Counted from the stretch's first letter, positions 1 through 7,951 are shown. The stretch: DNA of 20,312 nt from JANYJJ01 sp038241115 (GCA_038241115.1 JBBRGA010000059.1:1-20312), one strand, 5' to 3'. Notes: generated by a model not told the origin, from the letters alone. Program-made: numbers and translations.

Positions 1-191
1 CTCAGCGCCGCCATGATGGCTGCCTTGGTGGCCTTGGCGTCGGTGAGCACAGTCACTTCGGATGCCTTGAAACCCAACACCTGTTTGCAAAGTGCCGCCA
101 TGTCCGCGGCATCGTTGACGCAGCCGTTCAAAGCGAACTGCGGGTAGTTGGCAAACTTGTTGATGCCGACACAAATCGCGCGCTTGGCCAT
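1..191 (-). CDS. Caspase-family (C14, metacaspase-like) peptidase, N-terminal part only
   Basis: This gene starts at ATG 191 and runs off the left edge; 63 codons are visible. The translation begins MAKRAICVGINKF and contains LNGCVNDAADM and a later VTVLTDAKATK. These match the start of the prokaryotic caspase-like fold: strand 1 with 'GIN', then the 'GC.nDA..m' helix, then 'LtD..AT'. The catalytic His and Cys lie downstream, outside the window, so activity cannot be judged. A GGAGAGAG ribosome binding site lies just upstream of the ATG, which supports this start. The gene is 61 bases downstream of mog on the same strand and could be cotranscribed with it. Family assignment rests on about 60 residues but the motifs are typical. 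The substrate and physiological role are unknown. Confidence 0.75.
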   Translation of the reverse strand, partial: MAKRAICVGINKFANYPQFALNGCVNDAADMAALCKQVLGFKASEVTVLTDAKATKAAIMAAL

Positions 192-252
192 GGTGCTCTC
201 TCCGCTGTGGGTAGAGACAGCAGTGTGCCGCGCAGGGTGCCGTGCGCTATCC

Positions 253-867
253 CTAACTCAGGGAGTCGCTTGGAGGGTCCGCATCAAAACTTCGACGCGA
301 GTTCTTGGGCCGAAACGCCGCGCAGACCGTCGCGTCGCACTCGATGTACGGCCCGCCCAACAAGTCGATGCAATACGGCACCGCCGCAAAAATTCCGTGC
401 ACCGCCGGTTGCGCATGAGGCAGGCCTTCCAAGGTTTCTGCAATCGATTTGGGTTGGCCAGGCAAGTTGATGATGAGGCTGCTGCCGCGCACCACTGCCA
501 CTTGGCGCGACAAGATGGCGGTTGCGACGAAGTTCAAGCTGATCTGGCGCATTTGCTCGCCAAAGCCGGGCATGACGCGGTCGGCCACCGCCAATGTGGC
601 TTCGGGCGTGACGTCGCGCGGCGCAGGGCCGGTTCCGCCGGTGGTCAACACCAAGTGGCAGGCAGCGCTGTCAACAAGCTCACGCAGCGTCGCACTGATC
701 CCCGCGGCCTCGTCGGGGATCAAGCGCGTTTGCCAGTCAATCGGGTTGCGCACGGCGCGTTGTAACCAAGCTTGCAGCGCGGGGATTCCCTGGTCCGCAT
801 AGACGCCCGCGCTGGCACGGTCGCTGACGGAGACGATGCCGATGCGGAGGTTGTCGAACGCCGTCAC
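253..867 (-). CDS. mog: Molybdopterin adenylyltransferase Mog
   Basis: Mog activates molybdopterin by adenylylation before MoeA inserts molybdate, a late cytoplasmic step of molybdenum cofactor synthesis. The 204-residue protein has the family signature TTGGTGPAPRDVTPEAT near residues 75-91 and the later block LSRQVAVVRGSSLIINLPGQ. Its length is close to the usual 195 or so, with a short extra C-terminal tail. The start is a GTG at 867, with the reading frame matching the family N-terminus (IGIVSVSDRAS). It is one base away from the yjgA stop (869-871), so the two are almost certainly translationally coupled. The cofactor it makes is required by the nitrate reductase NasA encoded at 11612-14395, although the genes are not in one operon. 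Confidence 0.93.
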   Translation of the reverse strand: MTAFDNLRIGIVSVSDRASAGVYADQGIPALQAWLQRAVRNPIDWQTRLIPDEAAGISATLRELVDSAACHLVLTTGGTGPAPRDVTPEATLAVADRVMPGFGEQMRQISLNFVATAILSRQVAVVRGSSLIINLPGQPKSIAETLEGLPHAQPAVHGIFAAVPYCIDLLGGPYIECDATVCAAFRPKNSRRSFDADPPSDSLS

Positions 868-868
868 G

Positions 869-1483
869 TCACGACTCGAGCTGTCCGGCAGGCGCTTGCA
901 GCGCGGCCCGTATGAATTTGAACAAGTCGCGCACGGCTTTGCCGCTGCGTTTCTCTGGCACGGCGGATGCGTCTTTTCGGGCTGACCTGACCAGACTGCG
1001 CAGCTGCTGTAAATCGCTTTGCGGATGCGCCTGTGTCCAGCTGGTCAGTGCGTTGTCGTCGGCCAGCAATTCGGCTCGCCAGCGTTCGGCCTGATGCAGT
1101 GTGAGCGCGTCTTTGGCCTGCCCCAGGTTCATGGCTGCCACGGCTTCGATCATGGGTGCCGGGTCAGAGCGGCGCATCAGCTTTCCGATGTACTGCATTT
1201 GCCTACGGCGGCCTTCGTGGGTTTTGGTTTTTTTGAATTGCTCGATGGCATACATCAAGCCTTCGTCTAGCGCCAAGTCCTTCAGTCGATCTGCGGGCAA
1301 GGCGACTACTGCTTCCCCCAAGTCTTGCAAATCGTGCGAGGCTTTTTTCGCCTGAGTTTTGCTGACTCGGCCAACGTATTTGTTCTCTATTGGCGCTGCT
1401 GCTTTCGATTCGGCGGCACCGTCGATCGCGCGGGTTTGAGGCTTGTCAGAAGGGGTCATCGGCCGACGCTGTTTGCTTGACAT
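869..1483 (-). CDS. yjgA: Ribosome biogenesis factor DarP (YjgA, DUF615)
   Basis: DarP/YjgA is a helical protein that associates with the large ribosomal subunit and promotes late assembly around the peptidyl transferase centre (family knowledge). The protein here is about 204 residues, with the family core KTQAKKASHDLQDLGEAVVAL and LMYAIEQFKKTKTHEGRRRQ, then MQYIGKLMRR. The first in-frame ATG with sensible context is at 1483; the codon at 1492 is only a TTG. The N-terminal 45 residues are low complexity and charged. The gene leads the minus-strand group yjgA-mog and is divergent from pmbA, an order commonly seen in Burkholderiales. No clear ribosome binding site is visible. Confidence 0.92.
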   Translation of the reverse strand: MSSKQRRPMTPSDKPQTRAIDGAAESKAAAPIENKYVGRVSKTQAKKASHDLQDLGEAVVALPADRLKDLALDEGLMYAIEQFKKTKTHEGRRRQMQYIGKLMRRSDPAPMIEAVAAMNLGQAKDALTLHQAERWRAELLADDNALTSWTQAHPQSDLQQLRSLVRSARKDASAVPEKRSGKAVRDLFKFIRAALQAPAGQLES

Positions 1484-1492
1484 GGTGCACAA

Positions 1493-1751
1493 ACCAAGAC
1501 GCCCTGGGATTGAGCTATCGAAGTCCTGCGCTGGCTTTCAAAATCTCAAAACGAACGGGTTGAGACCATCAAGATGAAAAGATAAATCCCGGCTGGGAAT
1601 CGACTCAGCGGTACTGAACGCGGCGCTCGCCTGCGCCTCCTGAGTATCATATCCGGCCACCTCGAAGGTGGCTTCCCGCAAGCCCAGGCTTGCATGCTTA
1701 AAGCTGTCTTCGGCAGCCTGCTTTTCTCTCTAGATCGCACCCACCGCACCC
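1493..1751. other. Divergent yjgA/pmbA intergenic region
   Basis: About 260 bases separate the two divergent starts. I see no gene here; open frames through it are fragments of shadows. The right half holds three adjacent stem-loops at 1656-1724, described separately. I could not place a convincing sigma-70 promoter for either gene: TATCAT at 1645-1650 is a possible plus-strand -10, but it has no good -35. Confidence 0.6.
1656..1724 (+). promoter_or_regulatory. Three consecutive stem-loops in the pmbA leader
   Basis: Stem 1 is GCCACCT/AGGTGGC (1656-1662 with 1666-1672, loop CGA). Stem 2 is GCAAGCC/GGCTTGC (1678-1684 with 1687-1693, a tight loop that would open to CCAG). Stem 3 is built on AAAGC/GCTTT (1700-1704 with 1720-1724), with a TTCG-type loop inside, and runs into TTTTCTCTC on the plus strand. 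The pairing is read directly from the sequence. Function is inference: a terminator or attenuator-like leader ahead of pmbA, a small RNA, or an intergenic repeat. Confidence 0.5.
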
Positions 1752-3152
1752 ATGTCAAAAACCTCCACCATTGCATCGGCGAAAGCCGGTTTCGCTTACT
1801 CGCCCGACCACTTTCGCCAGCTCGTCACAGAGGCATTGGCGTTTGCCAAAACTATCGGTGCCAGTGACGCGGGAGCCGAGGTTTCGGAAGGCGTGGGTTT
1901 GTCGGTGTCGGTGCGCAAAGGCGAGATCGAAAACGTCGAGCGCAACCGCGACAAATCGATGGGCGTGTCGGTCTACATCGGCCAGCGCCGCGGCAACGCC
2001 AGCACGTCTGACTTCTCGCGTGCGGCGATGGAACAAACCGTGCGCGCGGCTTACGACATCGCGCGCTTCACCGCCGAAGACCCAGCCGCTGGCCTGCCCG
2101 ATGTGGCCAATTTGGCCATCGGCAAAGACGCGCAACTTGACCTCGATTTGTTTCACCCGTGGGACCTGAATGCCGAGCAAGCGGCCGAGATTTCGAAGCG
2201 CTGCGAGCAAGCGGCGTTGGACGTGGACGCACGCATCACCAACTCGGAAGGTGCCGGCGTGTCGGCCCAGCAATCGCATTTCATCTCAGGCAACAGCCGC
2301 GGATTTTTGAGCGGTTACGCCAGCTCGCGGCATTCGCTTTCGGTGGCACCGATCGCATCGATTCCCGGCAAGGGTGGACAACCCGACATGCAGCGTGATG
2401 CTTGGTACACGTCCATGCGCGCGCCGGGAGAAATGGCGTCGGCAGAAGACGTGGGCCGCTACGCGGCTCAGCGTGCTCTGTCGCGCCTGAAGTCTCGCAA
2501 ATTGAAAACTTGCGAAGTGCCGGTGCTGTTCGAGTCAAGCATCGCCTCAGGCCTGCTGGGCGCTTACGTGCAGGCCACCAGCGGCGGTTCGCTGTACCGA
2601 AAGTCCAGCTTTTTGTTGGACAGCCTGGGCAAGCAAGTGCTGCCCAAACACATCGACGTTTTTGAGGACCCGCATGTGCCGCGCGGCAAGGCCAGCTCTC
2701 CGTTTGACGATGAGGGCGTGGTCACGCTAGCGCGCACGGTGGTGCTCGGCGGTGTGGTGCAAAGCTACTTTTTGTCGACCTACTCCGGACGCAAGCTGGG
2801 CATGCCCACCACCGGCCATGCAGGCGGTTCACACAACCTGGTTTTCAACAGCCGCCTGACCCAGCCCTCTGATGATCTGGATGCAATGTTGCGCAAACTC
2901 GACCGAGGCTTGTTCGTGATTGAGCTGATGGGACAAGGCGTCAATTACGTGACGGGTGACTACTCACGCGGTGCCACTGGCTTTTGGGTGGAGGGCGGGC
3001 GCATCAAATATCCGGTCAGCGAAATCACCATCGCAGGCAACCTCAAGCAGATGTTCAAAGGCATTCAAGCCGTGGGCGCAGACCGCTACACCATGGGCGG
3101 AAAAACCTCGGGTTCTGTGCTCATCAACAAAATGAAAATCGCCGGAACCTAA
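1752..3152 (+). CDS. pmbA: Metalloprotease subunit TldE/PmbA
   Basis: PmbA (TldE) pairs with TldD to form a cytoplasmic protease that unfolds and digests certain peptides. In E. coli it matures microcin B17 and degrades the CcdA antitoxin (family knowledge). The 466-residue protein matches the family length of about 450. Recognisable blocks are SVRKGEIENVERNRDKSMGV near residues 52-72, the central SSIASGLLGAYVQATSGGSLYRKSSF, and the C-terminal GVNYVTGDYSRGATGFWVEGG. The active-site metal motif belongs to the TldD partner, which is not in this window. The start follows a structured leader with three stem-loops and has no obvious Shine-Dalgarno sequence. Confidence 0.95.
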   Translation: MSKTSTIASAKAGFAYSPDHFRQLVTEALAFAKTIGASDAGAEVSEGVGLSVSVRKGEIENVERNRDKSMGVSVYIGQRRGNASTSDFSRAAMEQTVRAAYDIARFTAEDPAAGLPDVANLAIGKDAQLDLDLFHPWDLNAEQAAEISKRCEQAALDVDARITNSEGAGVSAQQSHFISGNSRGFLSGYASSRHSLSVAPIASIPGKGGQPDMQRDAWYTSMRAPGEMASAEDVGRYAAQRALSRLKSRKLKTCEVPVLFESSIASGLLGAYVQATSGGSLYRKSSFLLDSLGKQVLPKHIDVFEDPHVPRGKASSPFDDEGVVTLARTVVLGGVVQSYFLSTYSGRKLGMPTTGHAGGSHNLVFNSRLTQPSDDLDAMLRKLDRGLFVIELMGQGVNYVTGDYSRGATGFWVEGGRIKYPVSEITIAGNLKQMFKGIQAVGADRYTMGGKTSGSVLINKMKIAGT

Positions 3153-3186
3153 AGCGTGAAATGCTGAACATTCACAGCCGGCGTTG

Positions 3187-3204
3187 ACCCGTCTGCGCAC
3201 GGGT
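3187..3204 (+). terminator. Weak hairpin after pmbA
   Basis: ACCCGT (3187-3192) pairs with ACGGGT (3199-3204) around a six-base loop, 35 bases after the pmbA stop. No T-tract follows, so it is at best a weak or factor-assisted terminator, or a structure in the dctP leader. Confidence 0.3.
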
Positions 3205-3286
3205 TAGTCCCTGTGAAACATCCCACAGCCCACTTCTAGAATTCATAAGTTAGTTTGCTTTCAGAACCCTTACAGGAGATATATAC

Positions 3287-4369
3287 ATGGAACGTCGTTT
3301 GTTTGTCCGTGGTGCCGGCATGGCCGGTGTGCTTGCCGCGGGCACCGCCCCTGCCTTCGTGAACGCGCAAGCGAATATTCGTTGGCGCTTGGCTTCGAGC
3401 TTTCCCAAATCGCTGGACACGATTTACGGTGCTGCCGAAGTGTTCGCCAAAGAAATCGGCGCGATGTCCGGTGGCAAATTTCAAATCTCAGTGGCGGCCC
3501 CTGGCGAAATCGTGCCCGCCTTCGGCGTGGTTGATGCGGTGCAGGCGGGTACCGTTGAGATGGCGCACACCGCGCCGTACTACTTCTTCGGCAAAGACCC
3601 GACCTTCGCGCTCGGCTGTGCCATTCCTTTCGGCTTGAACTCACGCCAAATGACGGCCTGGATGTTCGAAGGCAACGGCATGAAGCTGATGCGTGAGTTC
3701 TACGCCAAGTACAACATCATCAACTTCGCGGGCGGCAATACAGGCGCTCAGATGGGCGGCTTCTGGCGCAAAGAAATCAAGTCATTGGCCGACCTGAAGG
3801 GCCAGAAGTTCCGAGTCGGCGGCTTTGGCGGCAAGGTGATGGAACGGATTGGTGTGATCCCTCAAAACATTCCTGGTGGCGAGATTTACCAAGCCCTGGA
3901 AAAAGGCACGATTGACGCCGCCGAGTGGGTGGGTCCTTACGATGACGAGAAGTTGGGTCTGTACAAAGTAGCGCCGAACTACGCTTACCCAGGCTTCTGG
4001 GAAGGCGGCCCTCAGCTGGACTTCTACATCAACGACAAGGCCTTTAACGGTTTGACAGCTGAGTACAAATCCATGGTGGAGGCGGCTGCCACTTACGCTC
4101 ACGTCGAAATGCAAGCTCGCTACGACGCACGCAATCCAGCCGCTTTGAAGCGATTGGTGGCCGGTGGCACCAAACTTTTCGCCTTCCCGAAAGACGTGAT
4201 GGAGGCGGCTTTCAAAGAAGCGATGGCGCTGTACAGCGAAATCAGCGCGACCAATCCGGGTTGGAAAAAGATTTACGACGATTACGCCAACTTCCGTCGC
4301 GACTCGAACCTGTGGTTCCGCTTCACCGAAGCAACCTTCGACGAATTCATGCAGAAGCAACGCTTGTGA
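3287..4369 (+). CDS. dctP: TRAP transporter substrate-binding protein, TakP/DctP family
   Basis: This is the periplasmic receptor of a tripartite (TRAP) carboxylate transporter that captures substrate for the membrane subunits. The 360-residue protein starts at ATG 3287 with AGGAGA upstream. The N-terminus MERRLFVRGAG plus a hydrophobic stretch ending in FVNAQA resembles a Tat-type signal, with a likely cleavage near residue 25. The core contains KGQKFRVGGFGGKVMERIG, PGGEIYQALEKGTIDAAEW and APNYAYPGFWEGGPQLDFYI. These resemble the TakP branch, whose characterised member binds alpha-keto acids, so a 2-oxo or hydroxy monocarboxylate ligand is likely but unproven. It is convergent with dctM rather than in one operon with the permease genes. 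A terminator follows at 4420. Confidence 0.93.
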   Translation: MERRLFVRGAGMAGVLAAGTAPAFVNAQANIRWRLASSFPKSLDTIYGAAEVFAKEIGAMSGGKFQISVAAPGEIVPAFGVVDAVQAGTVEMAHTAPYYFFGKDPTFALGCAIPFGLNSRQMTAWMFEGNGMKLMREFYAKYNIINFAGGNTGAQMGGFWRKEIKSLADLKGQKFRVGGFGGKVMERIGVIPQNIPGGEIYQALEKGTIDAAEWVGPYDDEKLGLYKVAPNYAYPGFWEGGPQLDFYINDKAFNGLTAEYKSMVEAAATYAHVEMQARYDARNPAALKRLVAGGTKLFAFPKDVMEAAFKEAMALYSEISATNPGWKKIYDDYANFRRDSNLWFRFTEATFDEFMQKQRL

Positions 4370-4419
4370 TTCGAACCCTTCGACACTGATTGGCGCAACA
4401 AGCGCGCCACTCGAAAAAT

Positions 4420-4452
4420 AAAAAGGCCCCGCACAAACGCGAGGCCTTTTTT
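4420..4452. terminator. Bidirectional rho-independent terminator between dctP and dctM
   Basis: AAAAAGGCC (4420-4428) pairs with GGCCTTTTTT (4443-4452), and the stem continues through CCGC/GCG around an ACAAAC loop. It has an A-tract on one side and a T-tract on the other. It therefore suits the convergent dctP (+) and dctM (-) transcripts. Confidence 0.9.
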
Positions 4453-4533
4453 GTTTCGTAGTTTGCTGTTACGTGAAGGCCTGTCGTGTACTTCGCGCCA
4501 GCGATTTGACTTCGTGTGCGCTCATTGCGGCAT

Positions 4534-6330
4534 TTACTTTTTGGCTCTGGCGTCTTCTTTCATCGCGTCCATCAAACCCTTCATCGGATCGAAAGGCTCG
4601 TCTTTGGCTGCGCCGGATGCAGCGTTTGCAGGCGCAGTTGCATTGGGGCTGTCGCGTCCATTTTGAATGTCTTGAAAGGCTTTGTCGGTATCGATGGACT
4701 GGCGGGGTTTGTCCATTCCACCTGAAACCAACTGCGGAAACGCGATCACGCATCCCACCATGATGAGTTGCAAAACGATGAACGCGATGGACCCTTTGTA
4801 AATCTGCGCTGTGGTGACGGCCTGGATGATTTCGCCCGTTACCCGATCCTTGTAGTCTTTCTTTGCTGCGACTGAGCGCAGATAGAAAAGTGCAAAACCA
4901 AATGGCGGCGTGAGAAAGCTGGTCTGCAAGTTCATCGCAATGATCACGCCGAACCAGATCATCACCGCGTTGACTGGCATGTCAGGCATCAACGCTGGCA
5001 AGAGCTTTTCTGCCACTGGGGCAAGCATCGGGATGACGATGAACGCGATCTCGAAGAAGTCGATGAACATGCCCAAGATGAACACCAAAATATTCACGAC
5101 GATCAAGAACCCCATCGCTCCACCAGGCAGCCCGGCGAACAAGTGCTCAACCCAGATGTGGCCGTCGGCAGCGTTGAATGTGAAGCTGAAAACGGTAGAC
5201 CCAATGAGGATGAACATTACAAAGACAGACAGCTTGGCGGTGCTGTCCAGCGCCTGACGCAGAAGCTTAAAGTCGAGTCGGCGTCGGGCAAACGCCATGA
5301 TGAGCGCGCCCATCGCGCCCATGGCACCGCCTTCGGTGGGTGTGGCCACACCTAAAAATATGGTTCCTAGAACTAAAAAAATCAAAACCAGGGGCGGGAT
5401 CAAGACAAAGGTGAATTGCTCAGCCAAGCGCGAGAGCAACCCAAAGCGCAACAGCTTGTTGCCGATGGCCAACGTCAAGGCTAAAAAAGACGCGACTGTG
5501 AGCGACATGATCAGCGTCTCGTCACCGGGCGCTTCAGTGGTGCGACCGATCAAACCGCCAATGATTCGACCGTGGTTCAGAGACCAAATGTAGGCGGCTG
5601 CCCCGCACACCATCAGCAGCGCCACGAGCGATTTATGTCCACTGGAGCCATTGGCTTCACGGTAAATGCGAGCCTCCGGAGGGAGCGCTGGCACCCAGTC
5701 TGGTTTGAAGATGGCCACTGCCACAACGAACAGCAGGTAAAGGCCGACTAACAGCAAGCCGGGGATCAAGGCACCCGCGTACATGTCGCCGACGGAGCGA
5801 CCCAACTGGTCGGCCAGAACTATCAGCACGAGCGAAGGCGGAATGGCTTGTGCCAAGGTGCCGCTGGCTGTGATCGTGCCTGTCGCAATAGTTCGGTTGT
5901 AGCCGTAGCGCAGCATGATCGGCAGCGAGATCAAGCCCATCGAAATCACGGCTGCTGCGACCACACCGGTTGTGGCCGCGAGCAGAGCGCCGACCAAAAT
6001 CACCGCGACAGCCAAACCACCGCGCAGCGGTCCAAAAACCTGCCCCACGGTTTCGAGCAGGTCTTCCGCCATGCCCGAGCGTTCCAAGATGATGCCCATG
6101 AAGGTAAAAAACGGGATGGCCAGCAAGGTGTCGTTTTGCATGATGCCGAAAACACGCAGCGGCAGCGCGCTGAACATGTTGGGCGGAAACAGGTTGGCCT
6201 CAATGCCAATGAAACCGAATAGCAATCCAGTGGCGGCCAAACCGAATGCCACTGGTATGCCAGTGAGCAGAAACACAAAAAGCCCCGCGAAGAGCAGCGG
6301 AACAAAATTTTGAGCAATGAAGGCCATCAT
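4534..6330 (-). CDS. dctM: TRAP transporter large permease subunit DctM
   Basis: DctM is the large membrane subunit that moves substrate across the inner membrane, driven by a sodium or proton gradient. It is a strongly hydrophobic 598-residue protein starting MMAFIAQNFVPLLFAGLFVFLL. It contains the family blocks NDTLLAIPFFTFMGIILERSG, GTITASGTLAQAIPPSLVLIVLADQL and ATPTEGGAMGAMGALI, and a late EIAFIVIPMLAPVA. It is longer than the usual 430 residues. The extra length comes from an insertion with additional membrane segments around residues 230-300 and a polar cytoplasmic tail of about 70 residues rich in Asp, Ala and Lys. This long form fits the branch that works with TakP-like receptors. 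The start is two bases after the dctQ stop, so the two are translated as a coupled pair. Confidence 0.94.
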   Translation of the reverse strand: MMAFIAQNFVPLLFAGLFVFLLTGIPVAFGLAATGLLFGFIGIEANLFPPNMFSALPLRVFGIMQNDTLLAIPFFTFMGIILERSGMAEDLLETVGQVFGPLRGGLAVAVILVGALLAATTGVVAAAVISMGLISLPIMLRYGYNRTIATGTITASGTLAQAIPPSLVLIVLADQLGRSVGDMYAGALIPGLLLVGLYLLFVVAVAIFKPDWVPALPPEARIYREANGSSGHKSLVALLMVCGAAAYIWSLNHGRIIGGLIGRTTEAPGDETLIMSLTVASFLALTLAIGNKLLRFGLLSRLAEQFTFVLIPPLVLIFLVLGTIFLGVATPTEGGAMGAMGALIMAFARRRLDFKLLRQALDSTAKLSVFVMFILIGSTVFSFTFNAADGHIWVEHLFAGLPGGAMGFLIVVNILVFILGMFIDFFEIAFIVIPMLAPVAEKLLPALMPDMPVNAVMIWFGVIIAMNLQTSFLTPPFGFALFYLRSVAAKKDYKDRVTGEIIQAVTTAQIYKGSIAFIVLQLIMVGCVIAFPQLVSGGMDKPRQSIDTDKAFQDIQNGRDSPNATAPANAASGAAKDEPFDPMKGLMDAMKEDARAKK

Positions 6331-6332
6331 GA

Positions 6333-6941
6333 TCAGCGCGTTCCTTGGATATTCATGTTGGCATTGGCCTTGGCTTCAAGTTCTTCCAAAAGAAGCTGCT
6401 CGTCGCTTTTCTCGGCGACCTCGCTGAAAGGTTCATTACGGTGCCCCGTCAAAAACGCCGTACGTTTGATGAGTTCCGAAATGCACTGGATCAACAAAAT
6501 GCTGAAACCCACAGGAATCAGCAGTTGCACCGGCCAGCGGATCAGCCCGCCAGCGTTCTGGCTCATCTCGCCCGAAACCCAAGCCCGCTCGAAGACCGGC
6601 CACGACAGACTGACCAAAATAATAGACAGCGGAATCGTGAACATCAGCATGCCCAAAATATCGATGATGGTGTTTGTGCGTTTGGACAAATTCGATGAGA
6701 TGAAGTCGATGCGCACATGGGCATTGCGCAGCCACACGTAGCCCGAGCCCAGCATGAAAACCGCAGCAAACAAATACCACTGGATCTCTAAGAACGCGTT
6801 TGAGCCGATGTCGAAGGCCTTGCGCATGATCGCGTTGCCGGCGCTGATGACCACCGCAGCCAAGATGAGCCACATGACCATTTTGCCGATGCCTTCATTG
6901 AGCGCATCAATGAGTTTGGAGAGTTTCAACAGCGCGCCCAT
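6333..6941 (-). CDS. dctQ: TRAP transporter small permease subunit DctQ
   Basis: DctQ is the small membrane subunit that pairs with DctM. The protein is about 202 residues with four hydrophobic segments and the family-like stretches WLILAAVVISAGNAIMRKAFDIGSN, WYLFAAVFMLGSGYVWLRNAHVRID and IDILGMLMFTIPLSIILV. The start was set at ATG 6941 because AGGAGG (6947-6952) lies five bases upstream; an in-frame start 18 bases earlier has no such signal. The C-terminal tail is charged (SEVAEKSDEQLLLEELEAKA) and probably cytoplasmic. It is the first gene of the dctQ-dctM unit. Confidence 0.92.
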   Translation of the reverse strand: MGALLKLSKLIDALNEGIGKMVMWLILAAVVISAGNAIMRKAFDIGSNAFLEIQWYLFAAVFMLGSGYVWLRNAHVRIDFISSNLSKRTNTIIDILGMLMFTIPLSIILVSLSWPVFERAWVSGEMSQNAGGLIRWPVQLLIPVGFSILLIQCISELIKRTAFLTGHRNEPFSEVAEKSDEQLLLEELEAKANANMNIQGTR

Positions 6942-7051
6942 GGCGGCCTCCTGGATCAACGGTTGCCGACCAAACTGGTGAGTCTGGCGATCAACCTGGA
7001 TGGAACTGGGACGCGACCAGATTCAACTGGCAACACGCACGAAACACGTAC

Positions 7052-7076
7052 AAAAAACCGCCTCTGAGGCGGCTTT
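7052..7076 (-). terminator. Rho-independent terminator downstream of the rpsU-yqeY-DUF442 group
   Basis: On the minus strand AGGCGG-type pairing (CCGCCT 7058-7063 with AGGCGG 7067-7072) is followed by six T residues (7057-7052). It lies about 60 bases after the stop of the DUF442 gene and about 110 bases before dctQ. It therefore separates the two transcription units. Confidence 0.8.
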
Positions 7077-7101
7077 CAAGACGGAATAAGTTTAGGTGGA
7101 C

Positions 7102-7141
7102 CAAACACCCACATCCTTGAGTGTTTGCGCTGATGCTCAGC
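7102..7141 (-). other. Two stem-loops at the 3' end of the DUF442 gene
   Basis: GCTGA/TCAGC (7129-7141) overlaps the stop codon of the DUF442 gene. CAAACAC/GTGTTTG (7102-7108 with 7121-7127, 12-base loop) follows immediately. Both are perfect pairings read from the sequence. Together with the terminator at 7052 they make a three-hairpin 3' end; the role is unknown. Confidence 0.4.
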
Positions 7142-7484
7142 TGTTTTTTATCGCGTGAAACAGCTTGCCCGAGCGCGTTCCCGATCTGCAAAACGCCAGT
7201 ACAGGACCGGGCAGGGTGGTCAGCAGTTGGGCAAACTGAGCAATCTCGTAGGGAGTTTGGAAGCCGGGATCCACAGGCAAAAACGCGTAACTCAAGCCAG
7301 CGGCTTGCGCTGCGGCTGATATTGCGGCGTTGGTCGGTTGATCGTCCCCGCCTTCGAAGTCGGGGCGGTTGTTGATGACGCTTTGAAAGCCCTTGGCTGC
7401 TGCCCAGGCCATGTCTGCCGGTTCGAGTTGGGCGGTCACGCTGAGGTGGGTCGACAGTGTTTGTAAATGCGGTGTGTAGCTCAT
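7137..7484 (-). CDS. DUF442 / TIGR01244-type phosphatase-like (beta-lactamase hydrolase-like) protein
   Basis: This is a small cytoplasmic protein of 115 residues resembling the DUF442 family. The family has a phosphatase or rhodanese-like fold and is often annotated as sulfur transferase or Blh N-terminal domain. The support is INNRPDFEGGDDQP near residues 38-51 and the catalytic-type loop FCRSGTRSGKL near residues 98-108. The Cys and Arg of that loop would form the active-site cradle. ATG 7484 was preferred; the alternative TTG at 7508 overlaps the yqeY stop but has no ribosome binding site. The metallo-beta-lactamase domain with which this domain is sometimes fused is absent. The reaction is not established for single-domain members, so only the fold is claimed. 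It closes the rpsU-yqeY group. Confidence 0.8.
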   Translation of the reverse strand: MSYTPHLQTLSTHLSVTAQLEPADMAWAAAKGFQSVINNRPDFEGGDDQPTNAAISAAAQAAGLSYAFLPVDPGFQTPYEIAQFAQLLTTLPGPVLAFCRSGTRSGKLFHAIKNS

Positions 7485-7504
7485 GTGCGTGTTCTTTTTT
7501 GGGA

Positions 7505-7951
7505 TCAACGGTTCAACGCGGCCTTGACCGCGGCAGACACCAAGCCCATGTCCGCTTGGCCGGCGAGTTTGATTTTTACCGCGCCCATGACTTTGCCCAT
7601 GTCGCCCAGGCCTGTGGCGCCGAGCTCTGCCACGATCGCCAGAACCGCGGTGTTGACCTCATCGGCGCTCATGCGCTTGGGCAGATAGGCCTCCAAGACA
7701 GTTAACTCAGCGGCTTCTTTGGCGACCAGATCAGGGCGGTTTCCAGCGGTGAACTGAGTGATGGAGTCTTTGCGTTGCTTGATGAGTTTGTCAACGATGG
7801 CCACTACCGCTGCATCGTCGAGCACGATGCGCTCGTCAACTTCGCGCTGCTTGCACGCAGCCAGCAAACCACGGATCGTCAGCAGGCGGTCGGCGTCTTT
7901 GGCGCGCATCGCAGTTTTCATGTCTTCAGTGATTTGGTCTTTGAGGCTCAT
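7505..7951 (-). CDS. yqeY: GatB/YqeY domain protein
   Basis: YqeY is a helical protein of 148 residues related to the C-terminal tail domain of the GatB subunit of Asp/Glu-tRNA amidotransferase. Its own function is not settled. The family features are MSLKDQITEDMKTAMRAKD at the N-terminus, RLLTIRGLLAACKQREVDER, AAELTVLEAYLPKRMS and the C-terminal GDMGKVMGAVKIKLAG. ATG 7951 was chosen because it gives the family N-terminus and length and has AAAGGG upstream; extending 13 codons further adds an unrelated peptide across the rpsU terminator. It lies just after rpsU with a terminator between, so it is expressed partly by read-through or from its own promoter. Confidence 0.92.
   Translation of the reverse strand: MSLKDQITEDMKTAMRAKDADRLLTIRGLLAACKQREVDERIVLDDAAVVAIVDKLIKQRKDSITQFTAGNRPDLVAKEAAELTVLEAYLPKRMSADEVNTAVLAIVAELGATGLGDMGKVMGAVKIKLAGQADMGLVSAAVKAALNR

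Noticed and set aside
148..802. Plus-strand open frames opposite mog
   Set aside because: mog on the minus strand has clear catalytic motifs; these frames are Arg/Ala-rich shadows without motifs.
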